This document shows positions 37,089 through 45,331 of a DNA stretch of 47,636 nucleotides, piece by piece. Under the pieces are notes generated by a model. That model saw only the letters and a program-made list of their open reading frames with translations. It did not search any database and had not been told where the DNA came from. Every line of letters starts with the position of its first letter. Within the stretch, counting starts at the first letter, position 1. This DNA is from Lachnospiraceae bacterium V9D3004 (GTDB lineage: Bacteria; Bacillota; Clostridia; Lachnospirales; Lachnospiraceae): NCBI GenBank assembly GCA_000621985.1, contig KK211382.1, forward strand, positions 1 through 47,636, written 5' to 3'. The position numbers and the translations under genes are program-made.

Positions 37089-37622
37089 TTAATAAATTCC
37101 GAGACGCTCAAGCTCATCTCCGATCCTTGTCTCAAGGTATCTGGTCTCGCCGTTATTGATAATTATCTTATCCTTGTTATCCGTGGTATATCCTATCACA
37201 TTGGCGGTTATTCCTGCTTCTTCCAATGCACGTACAAGTTCGTTGCCCCGTTCGCTTATGGCTATTATCGAACCCGTTCCGTCAAGGTAATACGGATTGA
37301 CATCAATTATCTCACAAACTTCAACTGTCTGCTGCCTTATGAAAAGTCTGTCATTGTATACCGTGATGCCGGTGGACTGCCTGTCGGCAATATCCCTCAG
37401 AGCCTTATATATACCTCCAATGGATACTTCATACGTCACTGAACCGAATCTCCCGGCAATACATAATGCCTTTTGTACCTCTTCTTGTGAAGTCGTGTAT
37501 TTTGCGGCATTTACAACGGATATTGGCAGCCTGCCTGTCAATATATCATAATAATGACCGGCTAGCACAGCGGTTCCCCGCAGGGCAACGTAGCCGGTCA
37601 TAATAATATCTCTGTTATTCAA
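37089..37622 (-). CDS. AIR synthase-related C-terminal domain protein, N-domain absent
   Basis: A 177-residue protein that corresponds to the C-terminal half of AIR-synthase/HypE-like proteins. It starts at the DIIMTGYVALRGTAVLAGHY segment and runs to ISIGGIYKAL, NPYYLDGTGSIIAIS, AGITANVIGYTT and GDELERL. The usual N-terminal ATP-binding half (about 150 residues) is missing. It begins two bases after the vanW-like stop and has no trace of the missing half upstream, so it is a true short form rather than a recent break. No hydrogenase genes are nearby. Its function is unknown. Confidence 0.75.
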   Translation of the reverse strand: MNNRDIIMTGYVALRGTAVLAGHYYDILTGRLPISVVNAAKYTTSQEEVQKALCIAGRFGSVTYEVSIGGIYKALRDIADRQSTGITVYNDRLFIRQQTVEVCEIIDVNPYYLDGTGSIIAISERGNELVRALEEAGITANVIGYTTDNKDKIIINNGETRYLETRIGDELERLGIY

Positions 37623-37624
37623 TC

Positions 37625-39340
37625 TTACTGGGCAGGGGCAGCTTCGCCGGCTGCTGCATCAGGGGCTGTTCCTTCTCCGCCTCCGGCAGCACCTCCGTCA
37701 GATGCCGAACCGTCAACAGGCTGTTCCTGAACCTGTGGTGCCGGTTCTTCCTGTACGGGTGCAGGTGCGTCAGTAGCAGGCTCTGATGCCGGTGCATCCG
37801 TTACCGGTGTATTATTTGCATCCGAAGAATTATCCTTCTTTTCAGTATTGTCCTTATCTTTCTTATCTTTGTTCTTCTTGTCTTTATCCTTGTCTTTTTC
37901 GTCTTTGTCCTTATCGTCGTCCTTCTTGGTTCCGATCGTCACATGTCTCGGTTCAGCCTGATATCTGCTGGAATTGATCTTCTCCCTTGATACTTCCACG
38001 CCATTTTCATAGACGATCTTGTACAGATTGGCAACACAACCTACATGAGCCGACTGGGTAACATGTTCGGTTCCCTCTTTCATATTCGGATCCTTGGTTA
38101 CGATATCTGCGCCCGGATCGATAGTCTGAACTTTCTCTGACACGAACTCTATCTTTCTTGATGAAGGTCTTGTCTCATGTCCGTATACCGTAAATGTAAT
38201 GGTTCCTCCTGCAGCATAACCCTGAATATATATAGGCGTATCTGTATTATTGGTGAACTTAAGATCCTTATAATCACCTGCGATGGCGGCGTCCATTGAG
38301 GCCTGAACATACGAAACGGCCATGGAATGATTCTGCCTCTGAACTATCTGGAGTTCTGCCCTTAACACTGCATTATACAGTGTTGTGGACACCTGACATA
38401 CACCGCCTCCGAGACTGTCAACAACCTGACCGTCCTGATATGAAGGCGCATCTTTGTAACCGTTGTCGGCCGAAAGCGGATATATCGTATCGGCAACGGA
38501 AAATGTCTCGCCGGGATATACTATTGAACCATCGATGAATCCGACCGCGTTCTTAAGATTGGAAGATCTCTGAACCTGAGATTCCTGATAATTGGTTGAG
38601 AACTTACCGATAACATCTTTAACTCTTCCGAAATCCTCGGATGTGTATTCCGGATCTTCTTCATTGATCACGGCAGCGACCTTTATGTTAACCGATCCGG
38701 CAGCCGCTGAAGAATTGATCTCATTTACAAGAAGTTCTCTTGTGGCAGCCTCATCTATGGTTTTGCCTACTTTACCTTTTTTTACCACAAAATTGCCATC
38801 CACGCGGCTAAGCTTCGCATTCTTCGGCTTAACTTCATACTGACGGCATTCTCTGTCTATGAATTCCTTGAACAGCTCCTCGTCAATATCAAACTGCAGG
38901 TCAACCTTTCCGGCTTCCTCAAGCGCAAATGCACCCGAGATTGCCGAATCCGTATCACATTCCGTTCCTATATCTTCGAGGGAAGCAGTAACGGTTTTCT
39001 TATTCACTTTTAATTCAACCGAACCCGATACTATTCCTGCCACGTAATTATCAAGAGCCTGATTCACTTCGGCATAATCCATTCCGCTGACATCCGTTCC
39101 GGCAATGAATACCCCGTCTTTGATCACGCCCTGTTCCTCTTCGGCAACAGGTTCGGCATCCTCTACAATGCTCACGGGATCATTTGCGGCACTGCTGTCG
39201 TCGGTGAACATCACTTTAATAAGAACAACCACGCCTACCATCAATGCCAGTATCGACGCAGTACCCATACATATCAGCAATCTGCGCTTCTTTCTTATCT
39301 CGCGCTCTCTGCTTCTCTTTCTATAACTATATTCTGACAT
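37625..39340 (-). CDS. VanW-like, peptidoglycan-binding membrane protein
   Basis: A 571-residue membrane-anchored protein. One TM helix follows a basic N-terminus (RKKRRLLICMG). Two PG_binding_4-like repeats lead to a VanW domain with GFIDGSIVYPGETFS and GGGVCQVSTTLYNAV. The last 100 residues are low complexity: a Lys/Asp run, then a Pro/Ala/Glu/Gly-rich tail. I choose the second ATG (39340), seven bases after AAGGAG. It probably acts at the cell wall. It heads the operon with the AIR-synthase-like, Lrp and aminotransferase genes. Confidence 0.9.
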   Translation of the reverse strand: MSEYSYRKRSREREIRKKRRLLICMGTASILALMVGVVVLIKVMFTDDSSAANDPVSIVEDAEPVAEEEQGVIKDGVFIAGTDVSGMDYAEVNQALDNYVAGIVSGSVELKVNKKTVTASLEDIGTECDTDSAISGAFALEEAGKVDLQFDIDEELFKEFIDRECRQYEVKPKNAKLSRVDGNFVVKKGKVGKTIDEAATRELLVNEINSSAAAGSVNIKVAAVINEEDPEYTSEDFGRVKDVIGKFSTNYQESQVQRSSNLKNAVGFIDGSIVYPGETFSVADTIYPLSADNGYKDAPSYQDGQVVDSLGGGVCQVSTTLYNAVLRAELQIVQRQNHSMAVSYVQASMDAAIAGDYKDLKFTNNTDTPIYIQGYAAGGTITFTVYGHETRPSSRKIEFVSEKVQTIDPGADIVTKDPNMKEGTEHVTQSAHVGCVANLYKIVYENGVEVSREKINSSRYQAEPRHVTIGTKKDDDKDKDEKDKDKDKKNKDKKDKDNTEKKDNSSDANNTPVTDAPASEPATDAPAPVQEEPAPQVQEQPVDGSASDGGAAGGGEGTAPDAAAGEAAPAQ

Positions 39341-39411
39341 AACCATACTCCTTGTATTTGACTTTTCAACTCAACACAGATATCATATATAAGGTAAAAG
39401 CAATACAATCT

Positions 39412-39513
39412 CTAAAATACAGTTAACATCATCATCGGAATTACCATTGCAAGTACAAGTATAATGCATATAATCGACGCTATCATTTGCTTTGTTTTGT
39501 GATTGAATTTCAT
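39412..39513 (-). CDS. 33-residue single-helix membrane peptide
   Basis: A small gene with an excellent AGGAGG site seven bases before its ATG. The peptide has a basic start (KFNHKTKQ) and one hydrophobic helix (IASIICIILVLAMVIPMMML). It lies between the vanW-like gene (same strand, 71 bases downstream) and a divergent membrane protein gene (49 bases). Peptides of this make-up occur in relatives as far as I recall, but I could not search. A longer frame from 39816 overlaps the divergent gene and is not credible. Confidence 0.65.
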   Translation of the reverse strand: MKFNHKTKQMIASIICIILVLAMVIPMMMLTVF

Positions 39514-39562
39514 AATAATGCCTCCTGTATTAAAAATATCATATATTAAAAGGTGATCAACA

Positions 39563-40207
39563 TTGAAAGTATTTATAATTATCCTGCCGCTTATGGTTCT
39601 CCTCGTATTCAGAGGAATACTCAAAAAAAGTAACAGTGAACCCGACACTTCCATGGATGAGTTCTGGGAACATGAACGTGAAGCCATGTTTGCCCGCAGC
39701 AAAGATCTGTCAAAACTTGATCTTGAATACTTCGAACCGGATACCGCATCACTGCCGTTCCACAGTGATGACTTCGTATTACCCGACGGTTCGGCTCCGG
39801 ACAGCGAACTGTTCACAATTGAACAACAGGTTCTTGAGAGATCAAAAGAACCAATGATCGATCTTCACGAAATGTCCAATACCGATCTGAAAATAGCCTA
39901 CGGTCCCAATAACTTCCCGACGCTGTCAAAGTACGACCAGAACTACCTGTACTTTGTCCGCGACCTGTTCAAATGGGGTAAATATCTGTATGACAACAAG
40001 CTTCGTGATGATGCCGTGATCGTCCTTGAATATACACTTAAGATGTCAGATGATGTCTCCGGTGCATATTCCATGCTCGGAACGATCTACCGCGACAAAG
40101 GGGAGATCGGACGCATAACCGAACTCTTACACATTGCCGAGGAATCGGACTCCATCAGCAAAGATTCCATATGCAGCAACCTTAAGGATCTTATCAATTC
40201 ATATTGA
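39563..40207 (+). CDS. Membrane-anchored protein with helical, TPR-like C-terminus
   Basis: A 214-residue protein starting at TTG with AAAGGTGA upstream. One N-terminal hydrophobic segment (VFIIILPLMVLLVF) is followed by an acidic linker and a helical region (YFVRDLFKWGKYLYDNKLRDDAVIVLEYTL, GAYSMLGTIYRDKGEI, shown in parts: DNKLRDDAVIVLEYTL and GAYSMLGTIYRDKG) that looks like one or two TPR units. Function is unknown. It diverges from the 33-residue peptide and converges on nth. Confidence 0.75.
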   Translation: MKVFIIILPLMVLLVFRGILKKSNSEPDTSMDEFWEHEREAMFARSKDLSKLDLEYFEPDTASLPFHSDDFVLPDGSAPDSELFTIEQQVLERSKEPMIDLHEMSNTDLKIAYGPNNFPTLSKYDQNYLYFVRDLFKWGKYLYDNKLRDDAVIVLEYTLKMSDDVSGAYSMLGTIYRDKGEIGRITELLHIAEESDSISKDSICSNLKDLINSY

Positions 40208-40263
40208 TCCTTTTCCAATTATCTTCTTAATATATAGCATTTTATAAATTATATCAAGTACTT

Positions 40264-40926
40264 TTATTTCTTTGCCATGCATTTTTCTTTGCACAGGTCT
40301 GACAAAAAGCATTCGCTGCACTTAGGGCTTCTCGCCGTACATATCTGTCTGCCGTGTGTTATGATCTGCATATTATATCTTATCCAGTGTTCTTTCGGCA
40401 GGTATTGCATAAGATCACTCTCGATCTTCTCCGGATCGGTATTCTTCGTTAATCCGAGCTTTCCGGATATTCTCTTTACATGTGTATCCACAACTATGCT
40501 AGGCTCACCGAATATGTTACCTCTGACCACATTGGCGGTCTTACGTCCCACACCGGCAAGACTTGTAAGATCCTCAATTGAAGAAGGCACTTCTCCTCCG
40601 AATACTTCCACGATCCGCCTTGAACATGCTACGATGTTCCTTGCCTTAGCGGAATAAAACCCGAGCGAATGGATAATACTTTCTACTTCTTGCACATCAG
40701 CCTGTGCAAGCGTCTCCGGCGTCGGATATCTCTTAAACAATTCTTTTGTAACCATATTGACCCTTGCATCCGTACACTGGGCGCTCAGAATGGTAGCGAT
40801 AAGCAGCTGCCACGCATTCGTGTGTTCAAGATAGCATATTACATCCGTTCCATAGTATTCGTCAATCCTTTTTAATATATCGGTTATTCTTGCCTTTTCT
40901 TTCGGACTGATTCTTATTTTCGCCAT
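40264..40926 (-). CDS. nth: Endonuclease III
   Basis: A 220-residue DNA glycosylase/AP lyase for oxidised pyrimidines. The helix-hairpin-helix with catalytic Lys is LAGVGRKTANVV, the catalytic Asp lies in VVDTHVKR, and the C-terminal [4Fe-4S] loop is C-x6-C-x2-C-x5-C (CTARSPKCSECFLSDLC). Length is typical. Confidence 0.96.
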   Translation of the reverse strand: MAKIRISPKEKARITDILKRIDEYYGTDVICYLEHTNAWQLLIATILSAQCTDARVNMVTKELFKRYPTPETLAQADVQEVESIIHSLGFYSAKARNIVACSRRIVEVFGGEVPSSIEDLTSLAGVGRKTANVVRGNIFGEPSIVVDTHVKRISGKLGLTKNTDPEKIESDLMQYLPKEHWIRYNMQIITHGRQICTARSPKCSECFLSDLCKEKCMAKK

Positions 40927-41075
40927 GTGATAATCCTCACAGTATTATTCACAATATTATTTTCATAGGAGATAACGATGCATTTTCTATGAATCATTCT
41001 GTACTTCGTGCTCCTTGTTCCCTTCCCCGGCTAATGTATGCCCGTTAAAGCAAGGCATCAATTGCCCGGCCGGCG

Positions 41076-42263
41076 TTACAGTCTGCGAACACCGTCTCCG
41101 ATCGACACCACATAGAAATCGGCATCATATCCCACACGTTTTTTATAAGCCCTGCCTACACGTTCTATCACGGCATCAACATGTGCGTCTTCAATAATGC
41201 TTACACAGCATCCGCCAAATCCTCCACCGGTCATTCTCACACCGTATACACCATCAAGCTTCTCAGTCTCTTCCACAAGGATGTCAAGCTCTTTGCAGGA
41301 TACCTCATAATCATCTCTTAAAGACACATGTGATTCCTTCATAAGCTTTCCGAACAGACGCATATCACCGGCCTTCAGCGCTTCTACCGCATTTATTGTT
41401 CTCCTGTTCTCATACACAGCATGTCTGGCACGCCTTACACATACCGAATCTTTGATCAGACATTTATATTCTTCGAACTGTTCCTCATTAAGCTCCCCGA
41501 GAGTTTCAATATTAATTCCTGATTTAATATCTTCAACCGCTTTTTCACACTCTCTGCGTCTTGTGTTATATTCCGAATCACAGAGGCTGTGTTTCTTATT
41601 GGTATTCATGATCACTATTTTCTTATCATCAAGTTCCACCGGCGCATATTCGTATTCAAGCGTGGCCGTGTCAAGAAATATCGCATTGTCTTTCTTTCCC
41701 ATAGCCGATGCGAACTGATCCATAATACCGCAGTTCATTCCATTATAGTTATTCTCCGAATACTGTCCTATGCGCGCTATATCAACATTCGATATACCGA
41801 ATCCGAACAGATCGGATATCATGTAGGCGGTCAGCACTTCTATCGAAGCAGAAGATGACAACCCGGCGCCAGCGGGAATGTCTCCGTAGTACAATATATC
41901 TATCCCTCTGTTCATCTTGAAGCCCCTGCTCTCAAGAGTCCACATGATACCTGCCGGATAAGCACACCATCCCGGAGCTCTGAGCGAAGTACATTCATCT
42001 AAATTAGTTTTAACGATGCCGACTCTCGATACATTTTCCGAATACAGCCTGACTGTATCGTCATTTCTTAAGCTAACGGCCGCATATGTACCTATTGTTA
42101 ATGCACATGGAAATACATGTCCTCCGTTATAATCGGTATGTTCTCCGATAAGATTGACCCGTCCCGGCGCAAAATATACGGAAACCCCTTCTTTATAACC
42201 ATATACATTATAAAATAAATCTATGATATCCGTCTTTGTGACAGATCCCAAACCTGAGCCCAT
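41076..42263 (-). CDS. galK: Galactokinase
   Basis: A 395-residue GHMP kinase that phosphorylates galactose for the Leloir pathway. Motifs: PGRVNLIGEHTDYNGG, PAGAGLSSSASIEV (ATP loop) and MTGGGFGGCCVSI. GGGAGGAGG lies before the ATG. No other gal genes are adjacent, but the GH36 enzyme in this window would supply galactose. It has a near-consensus promoter and diverges from metK. Confidence 0.96.
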   Translation of the reverse strand: MGSGLGSVTKTDIIDLFYNVYGYKEGVSVYFAPGRVNLIGEHTDYNGGHVFPCALTIGTYAAVSLRNDDTVRLYSENVSRVGIVKTNLDECTSLRAPGWCAYPAGIMWTLESRGFKMNRGIDILYYGDIPAGAGLSSSASIEVLTAYMISDLFGFGISNVDIARIGQYSENNYNGMNCGIMDQFASAMGKKDNAIFLDTATLEYEYAPVELDDKKIVIMNTNKKHSLCDSEYNTRRRECEKAVEDIKSGINIETLGELNEEQFEEYKCLIKDSVCVRRARHAVYENRRTINAVEALKAGDMRLFGKLMKESHVSLRDDYEVSCKELDILVEETEKLDGVYGVRMTGGGFGGCCVSIIEDAHVDAVIERVGRAYKKRVGYDADFYVVSIGDGVRRL

Positions 42264-42290
42264 TTAACGTTCCTCCTCCCGTTTAAATAG

Positions 42291-42319
42291 ATTGTATAGG
42301 CTTACGGGTCCGATGTCAA
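42291..42319 (-). promoter_or_regulatory. galK promoter
   Basis: Minus-strand TTGACA (42314-42319), 17 bases, TACAAT (42291-42296): near-perfect sigma-A promoter 28 bases before the galK ATG. The -35 is 14 bases from the divergent metK -35. Confidence 0.85.
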
Positions 42320-42333
42320 TTGTATTTATTCTC

Positions 42334-42362
42334 TTGAAGAAGAACCGAAAATATGTTATCCT
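42334..42362 (+). promoter_or_regulatory. metK promoter
   Basis: TTGAAG (42334-42339), 17 bases, TATCCT (42357-42362), 75 bases before the metK ATG. The leader is too short and unstructured for a SAM riboswitch, and none was seen. Confidence 0.65.
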
Positions 42363-42437
42363 CTATACAGTTAAATAGTCGATCATACGATATAACATAC
42401 AGCAAATCATTTATTTACACAGGGAGGAACATATATA

Positions 42438-43622
42438 ATGGAAAAAAGATTATTCACGTCTGAGTCAGTCACAGAAGGACATCCCGATAAAATATGCGAC
42501 CAGATATCCGATGCGATTCTTGACGCTTTGATCGAGCAGGATCCCATGAGCCGTGTTGCCTGCGAGACAGCGATCACAACAGGACTTGTTCTCATAATGG
42601 GTGAGATATCATCCAATGCCAATATAGATTATCAGAACATTATCCGCAACACGATCAATGATATCGGATACAACAATTCCGATTACGGTTTTGACTGCAA
42701 CACATGCGGCGTTATGGTTGCGCTTGACAAGCAGTCTGCGGACATAGCCATGGGTGTTGACAGCGCTTTGGAAGCACGAGAGAACACCGAAGATTACATC
42801 GGTGCCATCGGCGCCGGCGATCAGGGTATGATGTTCGGATATGCAACAAATGAAACGCCGGAATACATGCCTTATCCTATATCTCTTGCACACAAGCTCA
42901 CAAAGAGACTGTCAGAAGTCCGCAAGAACGGCACTCTCTCATATCTCAGGCCGGACGGCAAGAGCCAGGTTACGGTTGAATATGACGAGAACGGCAAACC
43001 CGTTCACATCAATGCTGTTGTTATCTCAACACAGCATGATGAGAATATTACCCAGGAACAGCTTCATGAGGATATCAGAAAATATGTCATTGATGAGGTT
43101 CTTCCCAAAGAGCTTATTAATAATGAAACAAAATATTTCATCAATCCGACAGGCAGATTCGTTATCGGCGGACCAAACGGCGACAGCGGTCTTACCGGAC
43201 GTAAGATAATTGTTGATACCTACGGCGGATATGCACGTCACGGCGGTGGAGCATTCTCCGGCAAAGACTGCACCAAGGTTGACCGTTCGGCAGCATATGC
43301 AGCCCGTTACGTAGCAAAGAATATCGTAGCCGCAGGACTTGCCGACAGATGCGAGATCCAGCTCTCTTATGCGATCGGTGTTGCCGAGCCTACATCCATT
43401 ATGGTTGATACATTCGGCACCGGTAAGATATCCGAAGAGAAATTAACCGATATGATCAAGAAAGAATTCGACTTAAGGCCTGCAGGAATCATCGAGATGC
43501 TTAACCTGAGACGTCCGATATACAGAAATACCGCAGCATACGGACATTTCGGAAGAACAGATGTGGATCTTCCATGGGAGAACACCGATAAAGCAGATGT
43601 ACTTAAAGCATATATGCAGTAA
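42438..43622 (+). CDS. metK: S-adenosylmethionine synthetase
   Basis: A 394-residue enzyme that makes SAM from methionine and ATP. Motifs: [31 protein letters not shown] (signature) and [19 protein letters not shown] (shown in parts: [20 protein letters not shown]). Length is typical. AGGGAGGA precedes the ATG. A DUF3881-like gene follows after 97 bases on the same strand. Confidence 0.97.
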   Translation: MEKRLFTSESVTEGHPDKICDQISDAILDALIEQDPMSRVACETAITTGLVLIMGEISSNANIDYQNIIRNTINDIGYNNSDYGFDCNTCGVMVALDKQSADIAMGVDSALEARENTEDYIGAIGAGDQGMMFGYATNETPEYMPYPISLAHKLTKRLSEVRKNGTLSYLRPDGKSQVTVEYDENGKPVHINAVVISTQHDENITQEQLHEDIRKYVIDEVLPKELINNETKYFINPTGRFVIGGPNGDSGLTGRKIIVDTYGGYARHGGGAFSGKDCTKVDRSAAYAARYVAKNIVAAGLADRCEIQLSYAIGVAEPTSIMVDTFGTGKISEEKLTDMIKKEFDLRPAGIIEMLNLRRPIYRNTAAYGHFGRTDVDLPWENTDKADVLKAYMQ

Positions 43623-43719
43623 ATGATCAGTTACCGTTAAACACCTTATTGTCAGGCGTCCCTAACGCCATTAAAGCGTATATGATCACATGTGGGATAT
43701 AGGATAGTTAGGAGTTATC

Positions 43720-44601
43720 ATGCACAGTTATCTAAAAGCTATAGGATTCAGCGATATCAAGAATCATAATGAGCTTGAACAGTTGTTGGGTGTAGTAATG
43801 ACTACACCTAATGACGTTAGTAAGATTACCCTTAACCCAAACTCGACATTCACGCATTTTTCAAAAGAATTCCTTGATTCATGCGGACTTGCCATCATCG
43901 GCACATATGATGAAAAGGGATTTTTCCATCTGGAGCATTATTACCCTTACTGTGCCGGAAGCACCATCACTTCAAGAGAATGTGTGACTATTAACAAGCG
44001 TATCGATTCCGACAGCTATACCGTCCTCTGCGACGATATGCGTCTTGGCATCACGCTCATATTCTACCTTCAGAACATATCCGATTATATTAAAAGCAAT
44101 ATATCAGAGAACATTGACCGTATGGTTAATATAAGTCTTGCAGCTCTTGCAATGGAAGGCACCGTGATCCTTGGTATCAGGTGCAACCGCAACATGAAAA
44201 ACAAGCGCAAAGCAGACACTGCCAGACGCAACAAGCTCATCAATGAAGCCAAAAAAGGTGACCAGGATGCCATCGAAAGTCTTACGATAGAAGATCTCGA
44301 TGACTATGCAATGGTCACAAGACGCTTGAAACACGAAGATGTATACTCCATCGTGGACAGCACATTCATCCCCTTCGGCGCCGAATCGGATAATTACACA
44401 ATAATCGGAACGATCATTAACTGGAATCTTCTCGTTAATTCCCTAACGGAAGAACGGGTATATTGTATGACAGTTAATTGTAACGGCCTCGTCTTCCCGG
44501 TCTACATCAACAAAAATGACCTGCTCGGCGAGCCTATGATCGGCAGACGATTCAAGGGCAATATATGGCTTCAGGGCACTATTGACTTTACAGAATTATG
44601 A
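43720..44601 (+). CDS. DUF3881-like protein
   Basis: A 293-residue soluble protein starting MHSYLKAIGFSDIKN, which I recognise as resembling the DUF3881 family found in Lachnospiraceae. It has no membrane segments or catalytic motif I know. A basic helical stretch lies near 155-185 (NMKNKRKADTARRNKL). TTAGGAG precedes the ATG. It may be co-transcribed with metK; a weak GGCGT/ACGCC hairpin in the gap is not a clear terminator. Its 3' end contains the -35 box of the tRNA promoter. Confidence 0.75.
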   Translation: MHSYLKAIGFSDIKNHNELEQLLGVVMTTPNDVSKITLNPNSTFTHFSKEFLDSCGLAIIGTYDEKGFFHLEHYYPYCAGSTITSRECVTINKRIDSDSYTVLCDDMRLGITLIFYLQNISDYIKSNISENIDRMVNISLAALAMEGTVILGIRCNRNMKNKRKADTARRNKLINEAKKGDQDAIESLTIEDLDDYAMVTRRLKHEDVYSIVDSTFIPFGAESDNYTIIGTIINWNLLVNSLTEERVYCMTVNCNGLVFPVYINKNDLLGEPMIGRRFKGNIWLQGTIDFTEL

Positions 44602-44610
44602 TGATACAAT
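44582..44610 (+). promoter_or_regulatory. tRNA-Arg promoter
   Basis: TTGACT (44582-44587), 17 bases, TACAAT (44605-44610). The -35 lies within the last codons of the upstream gene. It is a near-consensus promoter 28 bases ahead of the tRNA. Confidence 0.8.
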
Positions 44611-44638
44611 AACGATTGTTGTATTCACAACCTAACCT

Positions 44639-44710
44639 GTTCCCTTAGTTAAATGGATATAACAAGCGCCTCCTAAGCGCTAGTTGTGAGTTCGATTCTC
44701 GCAGGGAACG
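44639..44710 (+). tRNA. tRNA-Arg (anticodon CCU)
   Basis: Complete cloverleaf: acceptor GTTCCCT/AGGGAAC, D-arm GTTA/TAAC, anticodon stem AGCGC/GCGCT with loop CTCCTAA (anticodon CCU, reading AGG), T-arm GTGAG/CTCGC with loop TTCGATT, discriminator G. CCA is not encoded. A palindromic element starts three bases after the end. Confidence 0.97.
44655..44670 (+). repeat. Direct repeat of a tRNA-Arg segment, copy inside the tRNA
   Basis: The 16-mer GGATATAACAAGCGCC from the D-arm and anticodon stem of the tRNA recurs exactly at 44925-44940, 270 bases downstream. Fragments of tRNA genes left downstream often mark attachment sites of integrated elements, though integrases more often use the anticodon loop or 3' end. 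Confidence 0.75.
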
Positions 44711-44713
44711 CTC

Positions 44714-44866
44714 GCGAAAAATGAAGCAATGCAAAATAAGAGATGTAGGAAAAGCTGAGCTCGCTCAAAGCTTTTTCTATATCTCTTATTTTATAGTGCG
44801 AAGCACGCGGGCAGATGGACTCGGGGTTTCCCGGACCATCTGACTGGCATTGCTTCATTTTTTCGC
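44714..44866 (+). repeat. Palindromic element abutting tRNA-Arg
   Basis: The outer arms GCGAAAAATGAAGCAATGC (44714-44732) and their complement (44847-44866) differ by one A. Inside are stem A (arms 44733-44756 and 44769-44792), a GTGC-GAA-GCAC hairpin (44796-44806) and stem B (44812-44842; CAGATGG/CCATCTG enclosing TCGGG/CCCGA-like pairs). The architecture is the same as the mutS2 leader element, but the arm sequences are unrelated. It may be transcribed with the tRNA. Confidence 0.75.
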
Positions 44867-44876
44867 TGAAAATAAG

Positions 44877-44909
44877 CCACTTACAGCGATTTTGCTGTAG
44901 GTGGTTTTT
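44877..44909 (+). terminator. Terminator downstream of tRNA-Arg
   Basis: CCACTTACAGC pairs with GCTGTAGGTGG (11 bp with one T-G wobble) around the loop GATTTT, followed by five T. It is a good intrinsic terminator for transcripts that read through the tRNA and the palindromic element. Confidence 0.75.
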
Positions 44910-44924
44910 GCTAATACGACTATA

Positions 44925-44940
44925 GGATATAACAAGCGCC
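44925..44940 (+). repeat. Direct repeat of a tRNA-Arg segment, downstream copy
   Basis: Exact 16-base copy of tRNA positions 44655-44670. No other part of the tRNA is repeated around it. It could be a remnant of an old attachment site at the left edge of the accessory region. Confidence 0.7.
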
Positions 44941-44980
44941 AAGTAAAATTCTGCTAATAGGCAGATGTACTTTTTCACAA

Positions 44981-45068
44981 GGCTTGCTAGTCAACTACCT
45001 TTTGGTAGTTGACCCGCGGGCGTCGCCAGATGAATATGCAAGCATATTCGCCTGGCTCGTGCCTTCGC
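44981..45068 (+). repeat. Cluster of hairpins in the accessory region
   Basis: GTCAACTACC-TTTT-GGTAGTTGAC (about 44990-45013) is a perfect 10-bp hairpin. It is followed by palindromic CCGCGGG and a second hairpin, GCCAG..GAATATGC / GCATATTC..CTGGC (about 45024-45055), with a two-base mismatch. AAGGC (44980 region) can pair with GCCTT (45061 region) as an outer stem. The 11-mer TTTTGCTAATA or close forms recur near 44907, 44950 and 45086. There is no gene here; the 45,070-45,239 stretch is A/T rich with nothing I can assign. Confidence 0.55.
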
Positions 45069-45239
45069 GAGAATAAAAAGGCGATTTTGCTAATATGCCA
45101 TTTTTTTACATGAGTATTATAGGGGTTTATTAAGTGTTATTTGGTGTTATATGTTTTGTTTTCGTAATACTTAGAGCAATGAGGTTTACAAAAAAAGAAA
45201 GACTGATTATGTGATTGAATTGCAAATAGTGATATGATA

Positions 45240-45274
45240 AAAGGCTCTCCTGTCCAAGCGCCAGGAGAGCCTTT
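45240..45274 (-). terminator. Terminator after the Rpn-type gene
   Basis: AAAGGCTCTCCTG (45240-45252) pairs with CAGGAGAGCCTTT (45262-45274), a perfect 13-bp stem with flanking A/T runs. On the minus strand it terminates the gene at 45332-46315; it could also act on plus-strand transcripts. Confidence 0.88.
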
Positions 45275-45331
45275 ATGTCTTATATTATTATTTTGAAATA
45301 ACATCGTTTCTTGTCAGTTATCCTATGTTGA

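Noticed and set aside
39514-39816. Long upstream extension of the 33-residue peptide frame to 39816
   Set aside because: It overlaps the well-supported divergent gene at 39563, has no ribosome site, and the good AGGAGG site lies at the short start.
42363-42437. A SAM riboswitch ahead of metK
   Set aside because: The leader is only about 75 bases, A/T rich, and shows none of the S-box helices or a terminator.
45179-45214. Short plus-strand reading frame of 11 codons (MRFTKKERLIM)
   Set aside because: Too short and without a ribosome site to support; it may be a remnant, but nothing decides it.
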